Counted from the first letter of the stretch, positions 1 through 9,396 are shown. The stretch is 64,000 nucleotides of DNA from SFWF01 sp045537915 (GCA_045537915.1 JAZSQK010000030.1:49252-113251), one strand, 5' to 3'. The notes: generated by a model not told the origin, from the sequence alone. Translations and numbers: made by a program.

Positions 1-1541
1 TATCTTGCATATACTCTCTCGGCAACCCTATAGATTATAGAAATATGGTTATTTCTTTACGTGTCGGCGCTGAAAACGGGCGTGACTGGCTGATTAAAAA
101 GCTTGTAGACCTGCAGTATGAGCGAAACGACATAAACTTTACCCGAAACAAGTTCAGAGTAAGGGGAGATGTCGTTGAGATTTATCCCGCATACTCCCAT
201 GAAAATGCTATACGTGTTGATTTTTTTGGCGATGAAATTGAACGCATTTGTGAGATAAACACCCTCACGGGCGAGATTAAAAAGACAATGCACCACGCTG
301 CCATCTATCCCGCTTCTCACTATATTGTGCCGTCGGATAAAATGGCCGACGCTTTGAGAGAAATTGAGGATGAAATGGAGGAACGTGTTGAGTTTTTCAA
401 GGGAGAAGAAAAGCTTATCGAGGCGCAGCGTATTCGTCAGAGAACCGAATATGATGTCGAAATGCTGCGTGAAATCGGCACCTGTAAGGGAGTTGAAAAT
501 TACTCAAGAGTTTTATCCAGGAGACCGAAGGGTAGCGTTCCTTTTACCTTACTGGATTATTTCCCTGAGGATTTTGTCCTCTTTGTCGACGAATCCCACG
601 TAACGCTTCCGCAGGTCAGAGGAATGTATGGGGGAGATAGGGCACGAAAGGAAAACCTTGTTGAATACGGGTTCAGATTGCCCTCTGCCTTTGACAACCG
701 TCCTCTTAATTTCGGCGAGTTTTATGACCATATAAATCAGGTTGTCTTTGTTTCTGCGACACCCGGAGAGCTTGAGCGTGAAAAGAGCGCACAGATTGCC
801 GAACAGGTAATAAGACCTACCGGCCTTTTAGACCCACTTGTTGTTGTAAAGCCCACCGAGGGACAGATAGACGACCTCGTCAGTGAAATAAACATCCGTA
901 GTGAGAAAAACGAAAGGGTGCTTGTAACAACTCTGACCAAGAAAATGGCAGAAGACCTGACCGAATACCTTGAAAACCTTGATATTAAGGTTCGATATAT
1001 GCACCACGATATTGACACGATTGAGCGAATGGAGATAATAAGGGATCTCAGACTCGGAGAATTTGATGTTCTGGTCGGAATAAATCTTCTGCGTGAGGGA
1101 CTGGACATTCCCGAAGTGTCTTTGGTTGCAATCCTTGATGCCGATAAGGAGGGCTTTCTCAGAAGCGAAACCTCTCTTATTCAGACGATAGGCAGAGCCG
1201 CCCGAAATGCAGAGGGCAAGGTAATAATGTATGCCGATAGCGTTACACCCTCAATGGAACGGGCGCTTATAGAAACTGAGCGCCGCCGCTCTATACAGAT
1301 GGCATATAACGAGGCTAACGGTATCACGCCTAAAACCATTGTTAAGGATGTTCACGAAATTATTGAGATGTCGGCAAAACCTGCTGATAAGGAGAAGCCT
1401 ATTAAGCAGATGAGCCGTGCAGAGAGGGAGGAAATGATAACAAGACTGACACGAGAGATGAAACAGGCGGCAAAGCTGCTTGAGTTTGAACACGCCGCAT
1501 ACCTTCGTGACAGAATAAATAAGTTAAGAGCGGGAAAATAA
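1..1541 (+). CDS. uvrB: UvrB, excinuclease ABC subunit B (5' end outside the window)
   Basis: UvrB is the DNA-damage verification subunit of nucleotide excision repair; it is loaded by UvrA and recruits UvrC. The reading frame is open from base 3 (first residues SCIYSLGNPIDYRNMV), so the gene is cut by the window edge, not by mutation. About 512 residues are visible against roughly 660 in the family, so the Walker A part is missing. Visible features are the RGDVVEIYPA segment, FVSATPGELE, the helicase motifs around VLVGINLLREGLDIPEVS and QTIGRAARNAEGKV, and a C-terminal UVR motif (LEFEHAAYLRDRINKL) that contacts UvrC. uvrA lies about 1 kb downstream on the same strand, the common Firmicute arrangement. 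Identity is certain; the true start cannot be seen. Confidence 0.97.
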   Translation, partial: SCIYSLGNPIDYRNMVISLRVGAENGRDWLIKKLVDLQYERNDINFTRNKFRVRGDVVEIYPAYSHENAIRVDFFGDEIERICEINTLTGEIKKTMHHAAIYPASHYIVPSDKMADALREIEDEMEERVEFFKGEEKLIEAQRIRQRTEYDVEMLREIGTCKGVENYSRVLSRRPKGSVPFTLLDYFPEDFVLFVDESHVTLPQVRGMYGGDRARKENLVEYGFRLPSAFDNRPLNFGEFYDHINQVVFVSATPGELEREKSAQIAEQVIRPTGLLDPLVVVKPTEGQIDDLVSEINIRSEKNERVLVTTLTKKMAEDLTEYLENLDIKVRYMHHDIDTIERMEIIRDLRLGEFDVLVGINLLREGLDIPEVSLVAILDADKEGFLRSETSLIQTIGRAARNAEGKVIMYADSVTPSMERALIETERRRSIQMAYNEANGITPKTIVKDVHEIIEMSAKPADKEKPIKQMSRAEREEMITRLTREMKQAAKLLEFEHAAYLRDRINKLRAGK

Positions 1542-1608
1542 ACTTAATGTCACAAAAATGCGCAAAGCCTCGTTATGCTTATAAAGATAGTATTGGAGCT
1601 GATGATAA

Positions 1609-2481
1609 TTGAAGAAAAAGCATATTATAATTATTGCCGGAGCTGTTTTGCTCGGCTTGGGGGTTTTATTATACTATTTCTTGCCACGTCAACCCTTTAG
1701 TTCATCGGTCATTTCTAAAATTGAAAGTATCAGATTTTATGATACCGAACCGAATAATGCTGAAACTGTTTATACCTTAAATGAAGAGGAAAAGGCTGCC
1801 GTAATTGCCTTACTTGAAAAAATCAGAATAAATGCGGTTGAAAAGAAAGTGCCGATGCTTGACGGTGGCACCGATGAAAAATTTCTTATCACATATAATG
1901 ACGGCAAAAAGCTTATATTTCGCAGTTGCCTTTATGACCGTAATGACTGTTATATAATGCTTGGGGATAAATGCTATGATGCTGATATTACCCTGGTCAG
2001 AGAAATTGAAAGCTTTCACGACGATATGTCTGAAAGACTGGGATATTACGGTTGGTCTGATTATCATGATAGAAAGGTATATATCTTCTCTGATATTGAA
2101 GATTGTCGTAAGGTATCCAATAAAGCGGTTGACAGCGCTAATGTTGAAATATATGCTTCGCCCGAAAAGGATGAGAATGCAGGTAGCCTTACATATGAAA
2201 GTTTTTTCGGTTGTAATTATGAATGTGATGAATTTGAGTTTCAGATATTTGCATACGAGTTTGCCGATGAGATAACCTCTGAAAAATACTTTGAAAATGT
2301 AACGGGAAGAAAGCCAAATGGCAAGACTTCTGTAGGAACTATTTCCGGGGCGCAAACAGTTTACAGAAGAACGGCAAGGTTTGGCAAACAGGCATATTGC
2401 TTTTATACCGAAACAAAGAATGTTGAAAAGGTTATTGAATATCTAAACCGAATATTTACAGTGGAGATTCCGCAACAATAA
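1609..2481 (+). CDS. Uncharacterised membrane-anchored protein between uvrB and uvrA
   Basis: I do not recognise this 290-residue protein. It starts at a TTG; a GGAG lies about ten bases upstream and no better start is near. It has a Lys-rich N-terminus (MKKK), one hydrophobic segment at about residues 5-24, then a polar domain, which is the shape of a signal-anchored extracytoplasmic protein. There is no lipobox cysteine. The outer part is rich in Tyr, Asp and Glu and has scattered cysteines, with no catalytic motif I can name. It is co-directional with uvrB (67-base gap) and is followed by a terminator, so it may be co-transcribed with uvrB, but nothing in the sequence ties it to DNA repair. 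Confidence 0.7.
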   Translation: MKKKHIIIIAGAVLLGLGVLLYYFLPRQPFSSSVISKIESIRFYDTEPNNAETVYTLNEEEKAAVIALLEKIRINAVEKKVPMLDGGTDEKFLITYNDGKKLIFRSCLYDRNDCYIMLGDKCYDADITLVREIESFHDDMSERLGYYGWSDYHDRKVYIFSDIEDCRKVSNKAVDSANVEIYASPEKDENAGSLTYESFFGCNYECDEFEFQIFAYEFADEITSEKYFENVTGRKPNGKTSVGTISGAQTVYRRTARFGKQAYCFYTETKNVEKVIEYLNRIFTVEIPQQ

Positions 2482-2484
2482 CAC

Positions 2485-2520
2485 AAAATGAGCTGATGTA
2501 ATATTCATTGGCTCATTTTT
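2485..2520 (+). terminator. Intrinsic terminator after the uvrB-linked gene
   Basis: Arms AAAATGAGC (2485-2493) and GCTCATTTTT (2511-2520) pair around a long loop and run into a T-tract. It lies between the uncharacterised gene and uvrA, which therefore needs its own promoter. Confidence 0.65.
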
Positions 2521-2523
2521 TCT

Positions 2524-2552
2524 TTGCTATTATAAAAGTTTTGTGGTAAAAT
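2524..2552 (+). promoter_or_regulatory. Possible sigma-A promoter of uvrA
   Basis: TTGCTA and TAAAAT are separated by 17 bases and sit 37 bases upstream of the preferred GTG start of uvrA. The -35 matches the consensus at only four of six positions. I see no convincing LexA/SOS box overlapping it. Confidence 0.4.
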
Positions 2553-2588
2553 AAAATGAATGGTTATTTGTTTTTACGGAGGCATATT

Positions 2589-5429
2589 GTGGCACAGGAC
2601 AAGCTGATAATCAGAGGCGCTAAGGAACACAATTTAAAGGATGTTACGGTGGAGATACCGAGGGATAAGCTGACCGTCTTTACAGGACTGTCGGGCTCGG
2701 GCAAGTCATCTCTTGCCTTTGATACAATATACGCCGAGGGACAGCGCAGATATATGGAATCGCTGTCCTCCTATGCCCGTCAGTTCTTGGGGCTTATGGA
2801 AAAGCCAAATGTAGACGCTATTGAGGGACTTTCTCCCGCAATATCCATAGACCAGAAAACCACCTCTAAAAATCCCCGTTCGACAGTAGGAACGGTAACC
2901 GAGATTTACGACTATCTCCGTCTTTTATATGCAAGAGCAGGAACACCCCATTGTCCCGTATGTGGAAAAGAGATAAGCCAACAAACAACCGACCAGATTG
3001 TCGACAGGGTTATGGAACTTCCTGAGGGAAGTAAAATTCAGATTTTAGCGCCTATAGTAAAAAACCGAAAGGGAGAACATACAAAGGAACTGGAATCGGT
3101 AAGAAAATCGGGCTATTCGAGGGTTCGTATCGACGGAAATATTTATGACCTTGCCGAAGAGATAAAACTGGAGAAAAACAAAAAGCATTTAATAGAGGTA
3201 ATTGTTGACCGACTTGTGATAAAGAGTGAAATCAAAAGCCGTCTTACCGACAGTATTGAAACTGCGGCAGGGCTTTCAGGCGGCGTTATTGCGGTTGATG
3301 TGATTGGGGATAAAGAACTCTACTTCTCCCAGAACTACGCCTGTGATGAGCATAATATCAGTCTGCCAGAGCTTACACCTACAATGTTTTCCTTCAACTC
3401 TCCCTTTGGCGCCTGTCCCACCTGCGCAGGACTGGGTATGTTTATGAAAATAGATAAACGCCTTATTATTCATGATGAGAATAAATCCCTTCTTGACGGC
3501 GCTATAAAGGCGTCGGGTTGGGGGGTAAATTCCTGGCACAATCCCGATATGGGTACCATTGCAACAATGTATTATAAGGGTATTGCAGAACACTTTGAGT
3601 TTGATATCAATATGCCTTTTAAGGATATTCCCGAAGAAGCAAAGGATGTCATTCTTTACGGTACGGGCGGAATGAAGCTTAAATTCCATAGAGATTCTGC
3701 TTGGGGCGGCGGCACCTATTTCAGCGACTTTGAAGGGGTTATCAACAACCTCGAAAGGCGCTATAAGGAAACAAAATCCGACTGGGCAAGAAACGAAATA
3801 GAGGCATACATGAACGAATGTAATTGCCCTGACTGCAAGGGGGCAAGACTAAAGCCTGAAAGTCTTGCGGTCACTGTCGGCGGTAAAAATATTGATGAGT
3901 TCTGTACGCTCTCGGTAAGCGATCTTCTGGAATTTATAGATACAATCGATTTTGATGTAAGAAAAGGACAGATTGCTGCGCCTATTTTAAAGGAAGTACG
4001 TGAACGACTTAACTTCCTGAAAAGCGTTGGACTCGATTATCTCTCACTTTCCCGTTCATCAGGAACCCTGTCGGGCGGAGAAAGTCAGCGTATACGCCTT
4101 GCTACCCAGATTGGTTCATCTCTTATGGGAGTGCTTTATATACTTGATGAGCCGAGCATTGGACTGCATCAGCGTGACAATAACCGACTGCTCCAGACAC
4201 TTTGTCGACTTCGTGATTTGGGAAACACACTTATAGTTGTAGAACATGATGAGGATACCATTCGCAATGCGGATTATGTTGTAGATGTAGGACCGGGAGC
4301 AGGAATTCACGGCGGAAATATTGTCTTTTCAGGAACAGTAAAGGAGCTTGAAGACTGTAGCGAGTCGATAACCTCTGACTACCTGACGGGAAGAAAAAAG
4401 ATACCCGTTCCGTCGGTGCGCCGAAAGGGTAACGGAAACTTCCTTACTGTAAAGGGAGCTGCCGAAAACAATCTTAAATCGGTCAATATGAAAATTCCGC
4501 TTGGAAAGTTTGTTTGCGTTACAGGCGTATCGGGCTCGGGAAAATCCTCCCTTGTTAACGATATTATTTATAAATATCTGGCGGCAAAGCTTAACGGCGC
4601 TAAAACCGTACCTGGAAAATTCGCAAGTATTGAAGGAACCGAGCATCTTGATAAGGTAATTGATATAAGTCAGGCTCCGATAGGCAGAACACCACGCTCT
4701 AACCCTGCCACATACACAGGTGTGTTTAACGATATCCGTGAGTTGTTTGCGCAGACAAAAGACGCAAAATCACACGGCTATTCGGCAGGTAGATTTTCGT
4801 TTAATGTCAAGGGCGGCAGATGTGAAGCCTGTGAGGGCGACGGAATCATAAAGATTGCAATGCACTTCCTGCCCGATATATATGTGCCCTGTGAGGTCTG
4901 CGGCGGCACACGCTATAACCGTGAAACCTTAAGCATAAAGTATAAGGACAAGAATATATATGACGTTTTAGAGATGACGGTTGAAGAGGGAATGAACTTC
5001 TTCTCCTCTATACCGAGAATTCATAAAAAGCTTCAGACGCTTTTTGATGTAGGTCTGGGCTATATTAAATTGGGACAACCGGCAACAACTCTTTCGGGCG
5101 GCGAGGCGCAACGTGTCAAACTTGCGACCGAGCTTGCTAAAAAGAGTACGGGTAAGACCATCTATATACTTGATGAGCCTACAACGGGACTTCATACTGC
5201 CGACGTGCACAGATTGCTTCAGGTGCTTGACCGTCTTGTTGAGGGCGGCAATACAATTCTTGTAATTGAGCATAATCTCGATGTTATAAAGACGGCAGAC
5301 CATATAATTGACCTTGGACCCGAGGGCGGAGACAGGGGCGGAACGGTCGTCTGCACAGGAACGCCTGAACAGATAGCAGCCTGTGCCGATTCCTACACAG
5401 GAGAGTTTTTAAGCGCTGTATTAGAATAA
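2589..5429 (+). CDS. uvrA: UvrA, excinuclease ABC subunit A
   Basis: UvrA is the ATP-dependent damage-recognition dimer of nucleotide excision repair. Two ABC ATPase modules are visible: Walker A GLSGSGKSSLAFD near the N-terminus and GVSGSGKSSLVND in the second half, with signatures LSGGESQRIRLAT and LSGGEAQRVKLAT. Zinc-binding cysteine pairs CPVC, CPTC, CEAC and CEVC are all present. The length of 946 residues is typical. I place the start at the GTG at 2589, not the in-frame ATG at 2556: ACGGAGG sits six bases upstream of the GTG, and the protein then begins MAQDKLIIRGA like its relatives, whereas the 11 extra residues from 2556 match nothing in the family. It follows a terminator and has its own likely promoter. 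Confidence 0.97.
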   Translation: MAQDKLIIRGAKEHNLKDVTVEIPRDKLTVFTGLSGSGKSSLAFDTIYAEGQRRYMESLSSYARQFLGLMEKPNVDAIEGLSPAISIDQKTTSKNPRSTVGTVTEIYDYLRLLYARAGTPHCPVCGKEISQQTTDQIVDRVMELPEGSKIQILAPIVKNRKGEHTKELESVRKSGYSRVRIDGNIYDLAEEIKLEKNKKHLIEVIVDRLVIKSEIKSRLTDSIETAAGLSGGVIAVDVIGDKELYFSQNYACDEHNISLPELTPTMFSFNSPFGACPTCAGLGMFMKIDKRLIIHDENKSLLDGAIKASGWGVNSWHNPDMGTIATMYYKGIAEHFEFDINMPFKDIPEEAKDVILYGTGGMKLKFHRDSAWGGGTYFSDFEGVINNLERRYKETKSDWARNEIEAYMNECNCPDCKGARLKPESLAVTVGGKNIDEFCTLSVSDLLEFIDTIDFDVRKGQIAAPILKEVRERLNFLKSVGLDYLSLSRSSGTLSGGESQRIRLATQIGSSLMGVLYILDEPSIGLHQRDNNRLLQTLCRLRDLGNTLIVVEHDEDTIRNADYVVDVGPGAGIHGGNIVFSGTVKELEDCSESITSDYLTGRKKIPVPSVRRKGNGNFLTVKGAAENNLKSVNMKIPLGKFVCVTGVSGSGKSSLVNDIIYKYLAAKLNGAKTVPGKFASIEGTEHLDKVIDISQAPIGRTPRSNPATYTGVFNDIRELFAQTKDAKSHGYSAGRFSFNVKGGRCEACEGDGIIKIAMHFLPDIYVPCEVCGGTRYNRETLSIKYKDKNIYDVLEMTVEEGMNFFSSIPRIHKKLQTLFDVGLGYIKLGQPATTLSGGEAQRVKLATELAKKSTGKTIYILDEPTTGLHTADVHRLLQVLDRLVEGGNTILVIEHNLDVIKTADHIIDLGPEGGDRGGTVVCTGTPEQIAACADSYTGEFLSAVLE

Positions 5430-5490
5430 TTTACAACTTATTAACCATTGTTTTTCGTGAAGTTTTAAAATAGTTTACAAGGGGGTATTT

Positions 5491-6327
5491 ATGTTCGGTT
5501 ATGTAAGGGCATGTAAACCCGAAATGAGAATTAAAGAATTTGAGATGTATAAGGCGGTTTACTGTTCGCTCTGCAAGGAGCTCGGAAAAGCATATGGACC
5601 GTTTGCCAGAATGACTCTAAGCTATGATTTTGCTTTTCTTGCAATACTTAACATGTCCCTGAAGAGCGATAGTTGTCGGACCCATAGGAAAATGTGCACC
5701 TGTAATCCCCTTAAAAAATGCAGTTACCTTGAGGACAGAGAAAGTATCAGAATGCCTGCGGCGGCAGCAATGATTATGCTGTACTATAAGCTTCTTGATA
5801 ACATTCAGGACGAAAAGGGATTAAAAAAACTGGGCTTTATCTTTCTTAAGGGCATTTATTCCAAGGCTCATAAAAAGGCAGCGGCAGAATACCCCATTAT
5901 AGAGCATATCTTTTCGGAATATATAGAAAAGCAGTGCGCTGTTGAAAGAGATAACTGTCAAAGTCCCGATGCCGCAGCCGACCCTACGGCAAAGGCATTG
6001 GCCTTGGTATTTGAACTATGCTCTGATAGTGAAGTTGAAAGAAGAATTCTGTCAAGACTCGGTTACTGCATTGGTAGATATATCTATCTGCTTGACGCCG
6101 CTTGTGATTTGGAGGAAGATATTAAAAACGGTAGTTATAACCCCTTGAAAAGTGGTTTTTCTGACAAGGATTCGATTAAAGAGCAGATAGTGCCACAGCT
6201 GTATATTGCGGCAGGAGAAGCGGCAAAGGCTCTGGAACTGCTTGAAATAAATAAGTTTAAAAACATTTTAGATAATATAATTTATCTTGGATTAGAGGAT
6301 ACTTTAAAAAAGGAGCTTAATGTATGA
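5491..6327 (+). CDS. DUF5685 family protein, Cys-rich and mostly helical
   Basis: The 278-residue protein begins MFGYVRACKPEMRIKEFEMY, which I recognise as the DUF5685 signature; its biochemical function is not known to me. Cysteine motifs cluster early: CSLC at about residues 28-31, then a group of five cysteines around residues 62-77 (CRTH, CTC, KKCSYLE). Near the C-terminus an acidic run DAACDLEEDIKNGSYNPL resembles the Asp-rich helices of all-alpha isoprenoid synthase-like folds, but that is only a visual analogy. A strong AAGGGGG ribosome binding site precedes the ATG. The stop overlaps the start of the next gene (ATGA), so the protein is translationally coupled to a J-domain protein and probably works with it. 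Confidence 0.8.
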   Translation: MFGYVRACKPEMRIKEFEMYKAVYCSLCKELGKAYGPFARMTLSYDFAFLAILNMSLKSDSCRTHRKMCTCNPLKKCSYLEDRESIRMPAAAAMIMLYYKLLDNIQDEKGLKKLGFIFLKGIYSKAHKKAAAEYPIIEHIFSEYIEKQCAVERDNCQSPDAAADPTAKALALVFELCSDSEVERRILSRLGYCIGRYIYLLDAACDLEEDIKNGSYNPLKSGFSDKDSIKEQIVPQLYIAAGEAAKALELLEINKFKNILDNIIYLGLEDTLKKELNV

Positions 6328-6929
6328 AAGATCCGTATGAGATATTGGGTGTGTCTCGCAACGCTACCGACGAGGAAATTAAAAATGCCTATCGGGCACT
6401 TGCGAGAAAATATCATCCAGACAGTTATGCAGATAATCCCTTAGCCGATCTTGCGGGAGAAAAAATGAAGGAGATAAACGAGGCTTACGATGCGATAATG
6501 AATACCCGTAGGTCATCTAAATCGGGCAGTAGCGGTCAGTATTCCAACGCTAATTCTAAATTCAAGGATATCCGTGAGCTAATAATGAAGAACAGACTTG
6601 ACGATGCTCAGGTGCTTCTTGACGGGGTTCCGTTTGACAGAAGAGATGCCGAGTGGTATTTTCTTAACGGCTCGGTGCTTTACAAACGAGGTTGGTTTAA
6701 CGACGCTTATTCCAGTTTTTCTACCGCAGTCCGTATGGAGCCGAATAATCCCGAATACCGTCAGGCGCTGAACAATATGCAGCGTCAGGGTGCGGGTGGA
6801 TTTAACAGTCCCTACAGAACAGGAAATAATATGGGCGGATCCTGTAGCACCTGTGATGTCTGTCAGGGTCTTATCTGCGCCGACTGTTGCTGTGAGTGTA
6901 TGGGCGGAGACCTCATTCCTTGCTGTTAG
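6324..6929 (+). CDS. J-domain/TPR protein with cysteine-rich C-terminal tail
   Basis: The N-terminal 70 residues form a J domain (MKDPYEILGVSRNATDEEI, HPD motif in KYHPDSYADN), which stimulates Hsp70 (DnaK) ATPase. It lacks the Gly/Phe region and the zinc-finger domain of true DnaJ. Residues of about 90-155 look like a TPR pair (AEWYFLNGSVLYKRGWFNDA, then PNNPEYRQALNNM). The last 30 residues hold ten cysteines (CSTCDVCQG, CADCCCEC, IPCC), which suggests a metal-binding or disulfide-rich tail. It overlaps DUF5685 by four bases and is followed nine bases later by a small membrane protein gene. It is best read as a specialised co-chaperone; the client is unknown. Confidence 0.85.
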   Translation: MKDPYEILGVSRNATDEEIKNAYRALARKYHPDSYADNPLADLAGEKMKEINEAYDAIMNTRRSSKSGSSGQYSNANSKFKDIRELIMKNRLDDAQVLLDGVPFDRRDAEWYFLNGSVLYKRGWFNDAYSSFSTAVRMEPNNPEYRQALNNMQRQGAGGFNSPYRTGNNMGGSCSTCDVCQGLICADCCCECMGGDLIPCC

Positions 6930-6938
6930 GTAACAAAA

Positions 6939-7475
6939 ATGAAGAAAACAGGTAAAATTACCTTTTGTGCTATCATGGCGGCGCTCAGTTGTGTGTTTAT
7001 GCTCACATCATTCTTTCCGTATATGACCTACGGTATTCCTGCGATTGCAGGTCTGTTTATAATGATAGCCGTGATTGAAACGGGAAAATTATGGGGATTT
7101 GCTTCTTTTGTGGCATCTGTTGCAGTCTTACTCATTCTGCCTGCAGATTCAGAGGCAAAGCTTCTGTATATAATGTTTTTTGGATATTATCCTGTTTTGA
7201 AAGCCTTGCTTGAGGACAGATTTGGTCGGGTTATTGGGTACTCTCTGAAATTTTTAGTCTTCAATACATCACTTCTTGTTAGTTACGGTCTTTTAGTAGG
7301 TCTATTCGGTATTGATATAGGCGATATGGGAGAGTTTGGTAAATATACGGGAATAATACTGCTTGGGGCTGCAAATATAGTGTTCCCGATATATGATATT
7401 GCGGTGTCAAGAATGGCACAGGTATATATTTTCAGACTGCATAAACCTGTGTCCAAGATATTCAACAAAAAGTAG
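6939..7475 (+). CDS. Small polytopic membrane protein, function unknown
   Basis: A 178-residue, very hydrophobic protein with about five predicted transmembrane helices and a basic C-terminus (HKPVSKIFNKK). The N-terminal KITFCAIMAALSCVFM recalls substrate-binding (S) components of ECF vitamin transporters and similar small integral proteins, but there is no firm motif, so I give no name. It lies between the J-domain protein and the YhiN-type flavoprotein with gaps of only nine bases each side, so it is almost certainly in the same operon. Confidence 0.7.
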   Translation: MKKTGKITFCAIMAALSCVFMLTSFFPYMTYGIPAIAGLFIMIAVIETGKLWGFASFVASVAVLLILPADSEAKLLYIMFFGYYPVLKALLEDRFGRVIGYSLKFLVFNTSLLVSYGLLVGLFGIDIGDMGEFGKYTGIILLGAANIVFPIYDIAVSRMAQVYIFRLHKPVSKIFNKK

Positions 7476-7484
7476 GGGTAACAT

Positions 7485-8714
7485 ATGTCAAACAAGGTTG
7501 CGGTAATAGGCGGAGGAGCCGCCGGTCTTATGGCTGCGTTTGCTGCCGCCGCAAACGGTAACGAGGTTACGGTTTTTGAAAGAAACAGCCGTCCTGCCAG
7601 AAAGGTTATGATTACGGGAAAAGGTCGTTGTAATGTTACAAACAATTGTGACAGGGACACCTTTCTTGATAACGTAGTCAGAGGAAAAAGATTCTTATAT
7701 TCGGCATTCAACGCCTTTTCGGCAGAGGATACCATTTTCTTTTTCGAGCAAAGGGGAGTGCCCCTTAAAACCGAGAGAGGAAACCGCGTTTTTCCCGTTT
7801 CGGATAAGGCTGTAGATATTGTTGATGCGCTTGTATTAGCCGTTAAACGAGCGGGAGCAGTTATTAAAAATGAGAGAATAACTGACATTATCTGCGAGGA
7901 CGGAAAGGCTACAGGAATTGTTACCGAAAAAGGAGAAAATATATTATTTGATAAAATAATTCTTGCTACGGGCGGTAAAAGCTATTCTGTAACAGGCTCT
8001 ACGGGAGACGGATATATAATGGCCGAAAGGCTGGGGCATAGGGTTACAAAACTTCGACCTGCCCTTGTACCGCTTATGATAAGCGAGGGCTTTTGTTCCA
8101 GACTTTGCGGACTGTCGCTTAAAAATGTCACTCTGACAGTGTTTAAGGACGGAGTTAAAAAGCCCGTCTTTTCAGAACTTGGAGAAATGATGTTTACCGA
8201 TTTTGGAATTACAGGACCGCTTGTTCTTTCGGCTTCCTCATTTATGGATGACTGTTCGGATGCAAAATACAGAGCGGTTGTTGATTTAAAACCTGCACTT
8301 GACATAGAAACGCTCGATAAAAGATTGCTTCGTGACTGGTCAGAGGAGACTAATCGTGACCTTGTAAACTCTCTTGATGCTCTTTTGCCTAAAAGACTTA
8401 TTTCGGTAATAATACATAATTCAGGTATAGATCCGAGGAAAAAGGTAAACAGCATCACAAAACAGGAAAGAGCAAGGCTTGTCGAGCAAATCAAAAATCT
8501 CAGTATGACGGTCTTGAGGTTTCGTCCCATTGAGGAGGGTATAGTCACTGCAGGAGGAATTGATTTAAAAGAGATCGATTCGGCAAGTATGCAGTCAAAG
8601 CTGGTAGAGGGACTTTATTTTGCAGGAGAAATAATGGACGTTGATGCCTTGACAGGAGGCTTTAATTTACAAATAGCATTTTCTACCGGCTATCTTGCCG
8701 GAATATCGGTTTAG
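7485..8714 (+). CDS. YhiN/HI0933-type FAD-dependent oxidoreductase
   Basis: A flavoprotein of 409 residues. The N-terminus has a Rossmann dinucleotide-binding motif (VAVIGGGAAGLMAAFAA), followed by the family signature RKVMITGKGRCNVTNNC and a second FAD motif ATGGKSYSVTGSTGDGY. The C-terminus carries the family's TAGGIDLKEIDSASMQSKLV, GLYFAGEIMDVDALTGGFN and LQIAFSTGYLAG segments. The physiological substrate of this widespread family is not established. The ATG has a good ribosome binding site (GGGGTAAC). It is followed 13 bases later by cmk, whose ribosome binding site lies directly behind its stop codon, so the two are likely co-transcribed. Confidence 0.9.
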   Translation: MSNKVAVIGGGAAGLMAAFAAAANGNEVTVFERNSRPARKVMITGKGRCNVTNNCDRDTFLDNVVRGKRFLYSAFNAFSAEDTIFFFEQRGVPLKTERGNRVFPVSDKAVDIVDALVLAVKRAGAVIKNERITDIICEDGKATGIVTEKGENILFDKIILATGGKSYSVTGSTGDGYIMAERLGHRVTKLRPALVPLMISEGFCSRLCGLSLKNVTLTVFKDGVKKPVFSELGEMMFTDFGITGPLVLSASSFMDDCSDAKYRAVVDLKPALDIETLDKRLLRDWSEETNRDLVNSLDALLPKRLISVIIHNSGIDPRKKVNSITKQERARLVEQIKNLSMTVLRFRPIEEGIVTAGGIDLKEIDSASMQSKLVEGLYFAGEIMDVDALTGGFNLQIAFSTGYLAGISV

Positions 8715-8727
8715 AGGAGAATATACT

Positions 8728-9396
8728 ATGATAAATATTGCAATTGACGGACCTGCAGGAGCAGGAAAAAGCACATTATCTCGCAAATTGGCGGCAAATC
8801 TCGGCTATATCTATGTCGATACGGGAGCACTCTATCGTGCTACAGGTCTTAAATTTATACGACTTGGCTTTGATACCAAACTGGATGGTGATATTCAGTC
8901 GGTTTTAAAAGAAACGGTGGTTGATATTAAATTTGTAAACGGCGAACAGAGGGTATTCCTTGATAACGAGGATGTATCAGACCTTATCAGAACCCCCGAG
9001 GCCTCGATGATGGCTTCGGCCGTTTCGGCAAAGCCCGAGGTCAGAGCATATTTGCTTGATATGCAAAGACAACTGGCGAAAAACAATAGTGTTGTTATGG
9101 ACGGAAGAGATATCGGAACGGTTGTGTTGCCTGATGCTGATGTTAAGATTTTCCTTACTGCAGATGTCAGAGAAAGGGCAAAACGCCGCCTTTTAGAGCT
9201 CGAGCAAAAGGGAACTGCTGTCAGCTTTGATGAGGTTCTTGCCGATATGGAAAAGAGAGATTATAACGATTCTCACAGGGCAATCGCTCCTCTCAAACAG
9301 GCGGATGATGCCGTCTTGGCAGACACAACAAAGCTTGATTTAGAGGGCTCATTAGACCTTCTGGAAAAGATTGTACGGGAGAAAACTGAAAAATAA
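8728..9396 (+). CDS. cmk: Cytidylate kinase
   Basis: Phosphorylates CMP and dCMP to the diphosphates. The P-loop is IAIDGPAGAGKSTLSRKLA, followed by YVDTGALYRATG, MDGRDIGTVVLPDA and the LID-region arginines (ERAKRRLLEL, DYNDSHRAIAPL). The length of 222 residues is normal. I start at the ATG at 8728, preceded by AGAGGAGA, instead of the in-frame upstream codon at 8695, which overlaps the flavoprotein and adds 11 residues before the conserved MINIAIDGPAG. plsC begins at the very next base after the stop. A cmk-plsC-ispH-rpsA order is common in Clostridia. Confidence 0.96.
   Translation: MINIAIDGPAGAGKSTLSRKLAANLGYIYVDTGALYRATGLKFIRLGFDTKLDGDIQSVLKETVVDIKFVNGEQRVFLDNEDVSDLIRTPEASMMASAVSAKPEVRAYLLDMQRQLAKNNSVVMDGRDIGTVVLPDADVKIFLTADVRERAKRRLLELEQKGTAVSFDEVLADMEKRDYNDSHRAIAPLKQADDAVLADTTKLDLEGSLDLLEKIVREKTEK

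Noticed and set aside
2556..2588. Longer UvrA start at ATG 2556
   Set aside because: The 11 extra residues match no family member, and the ribosome binding site fits the GTG at 2589.
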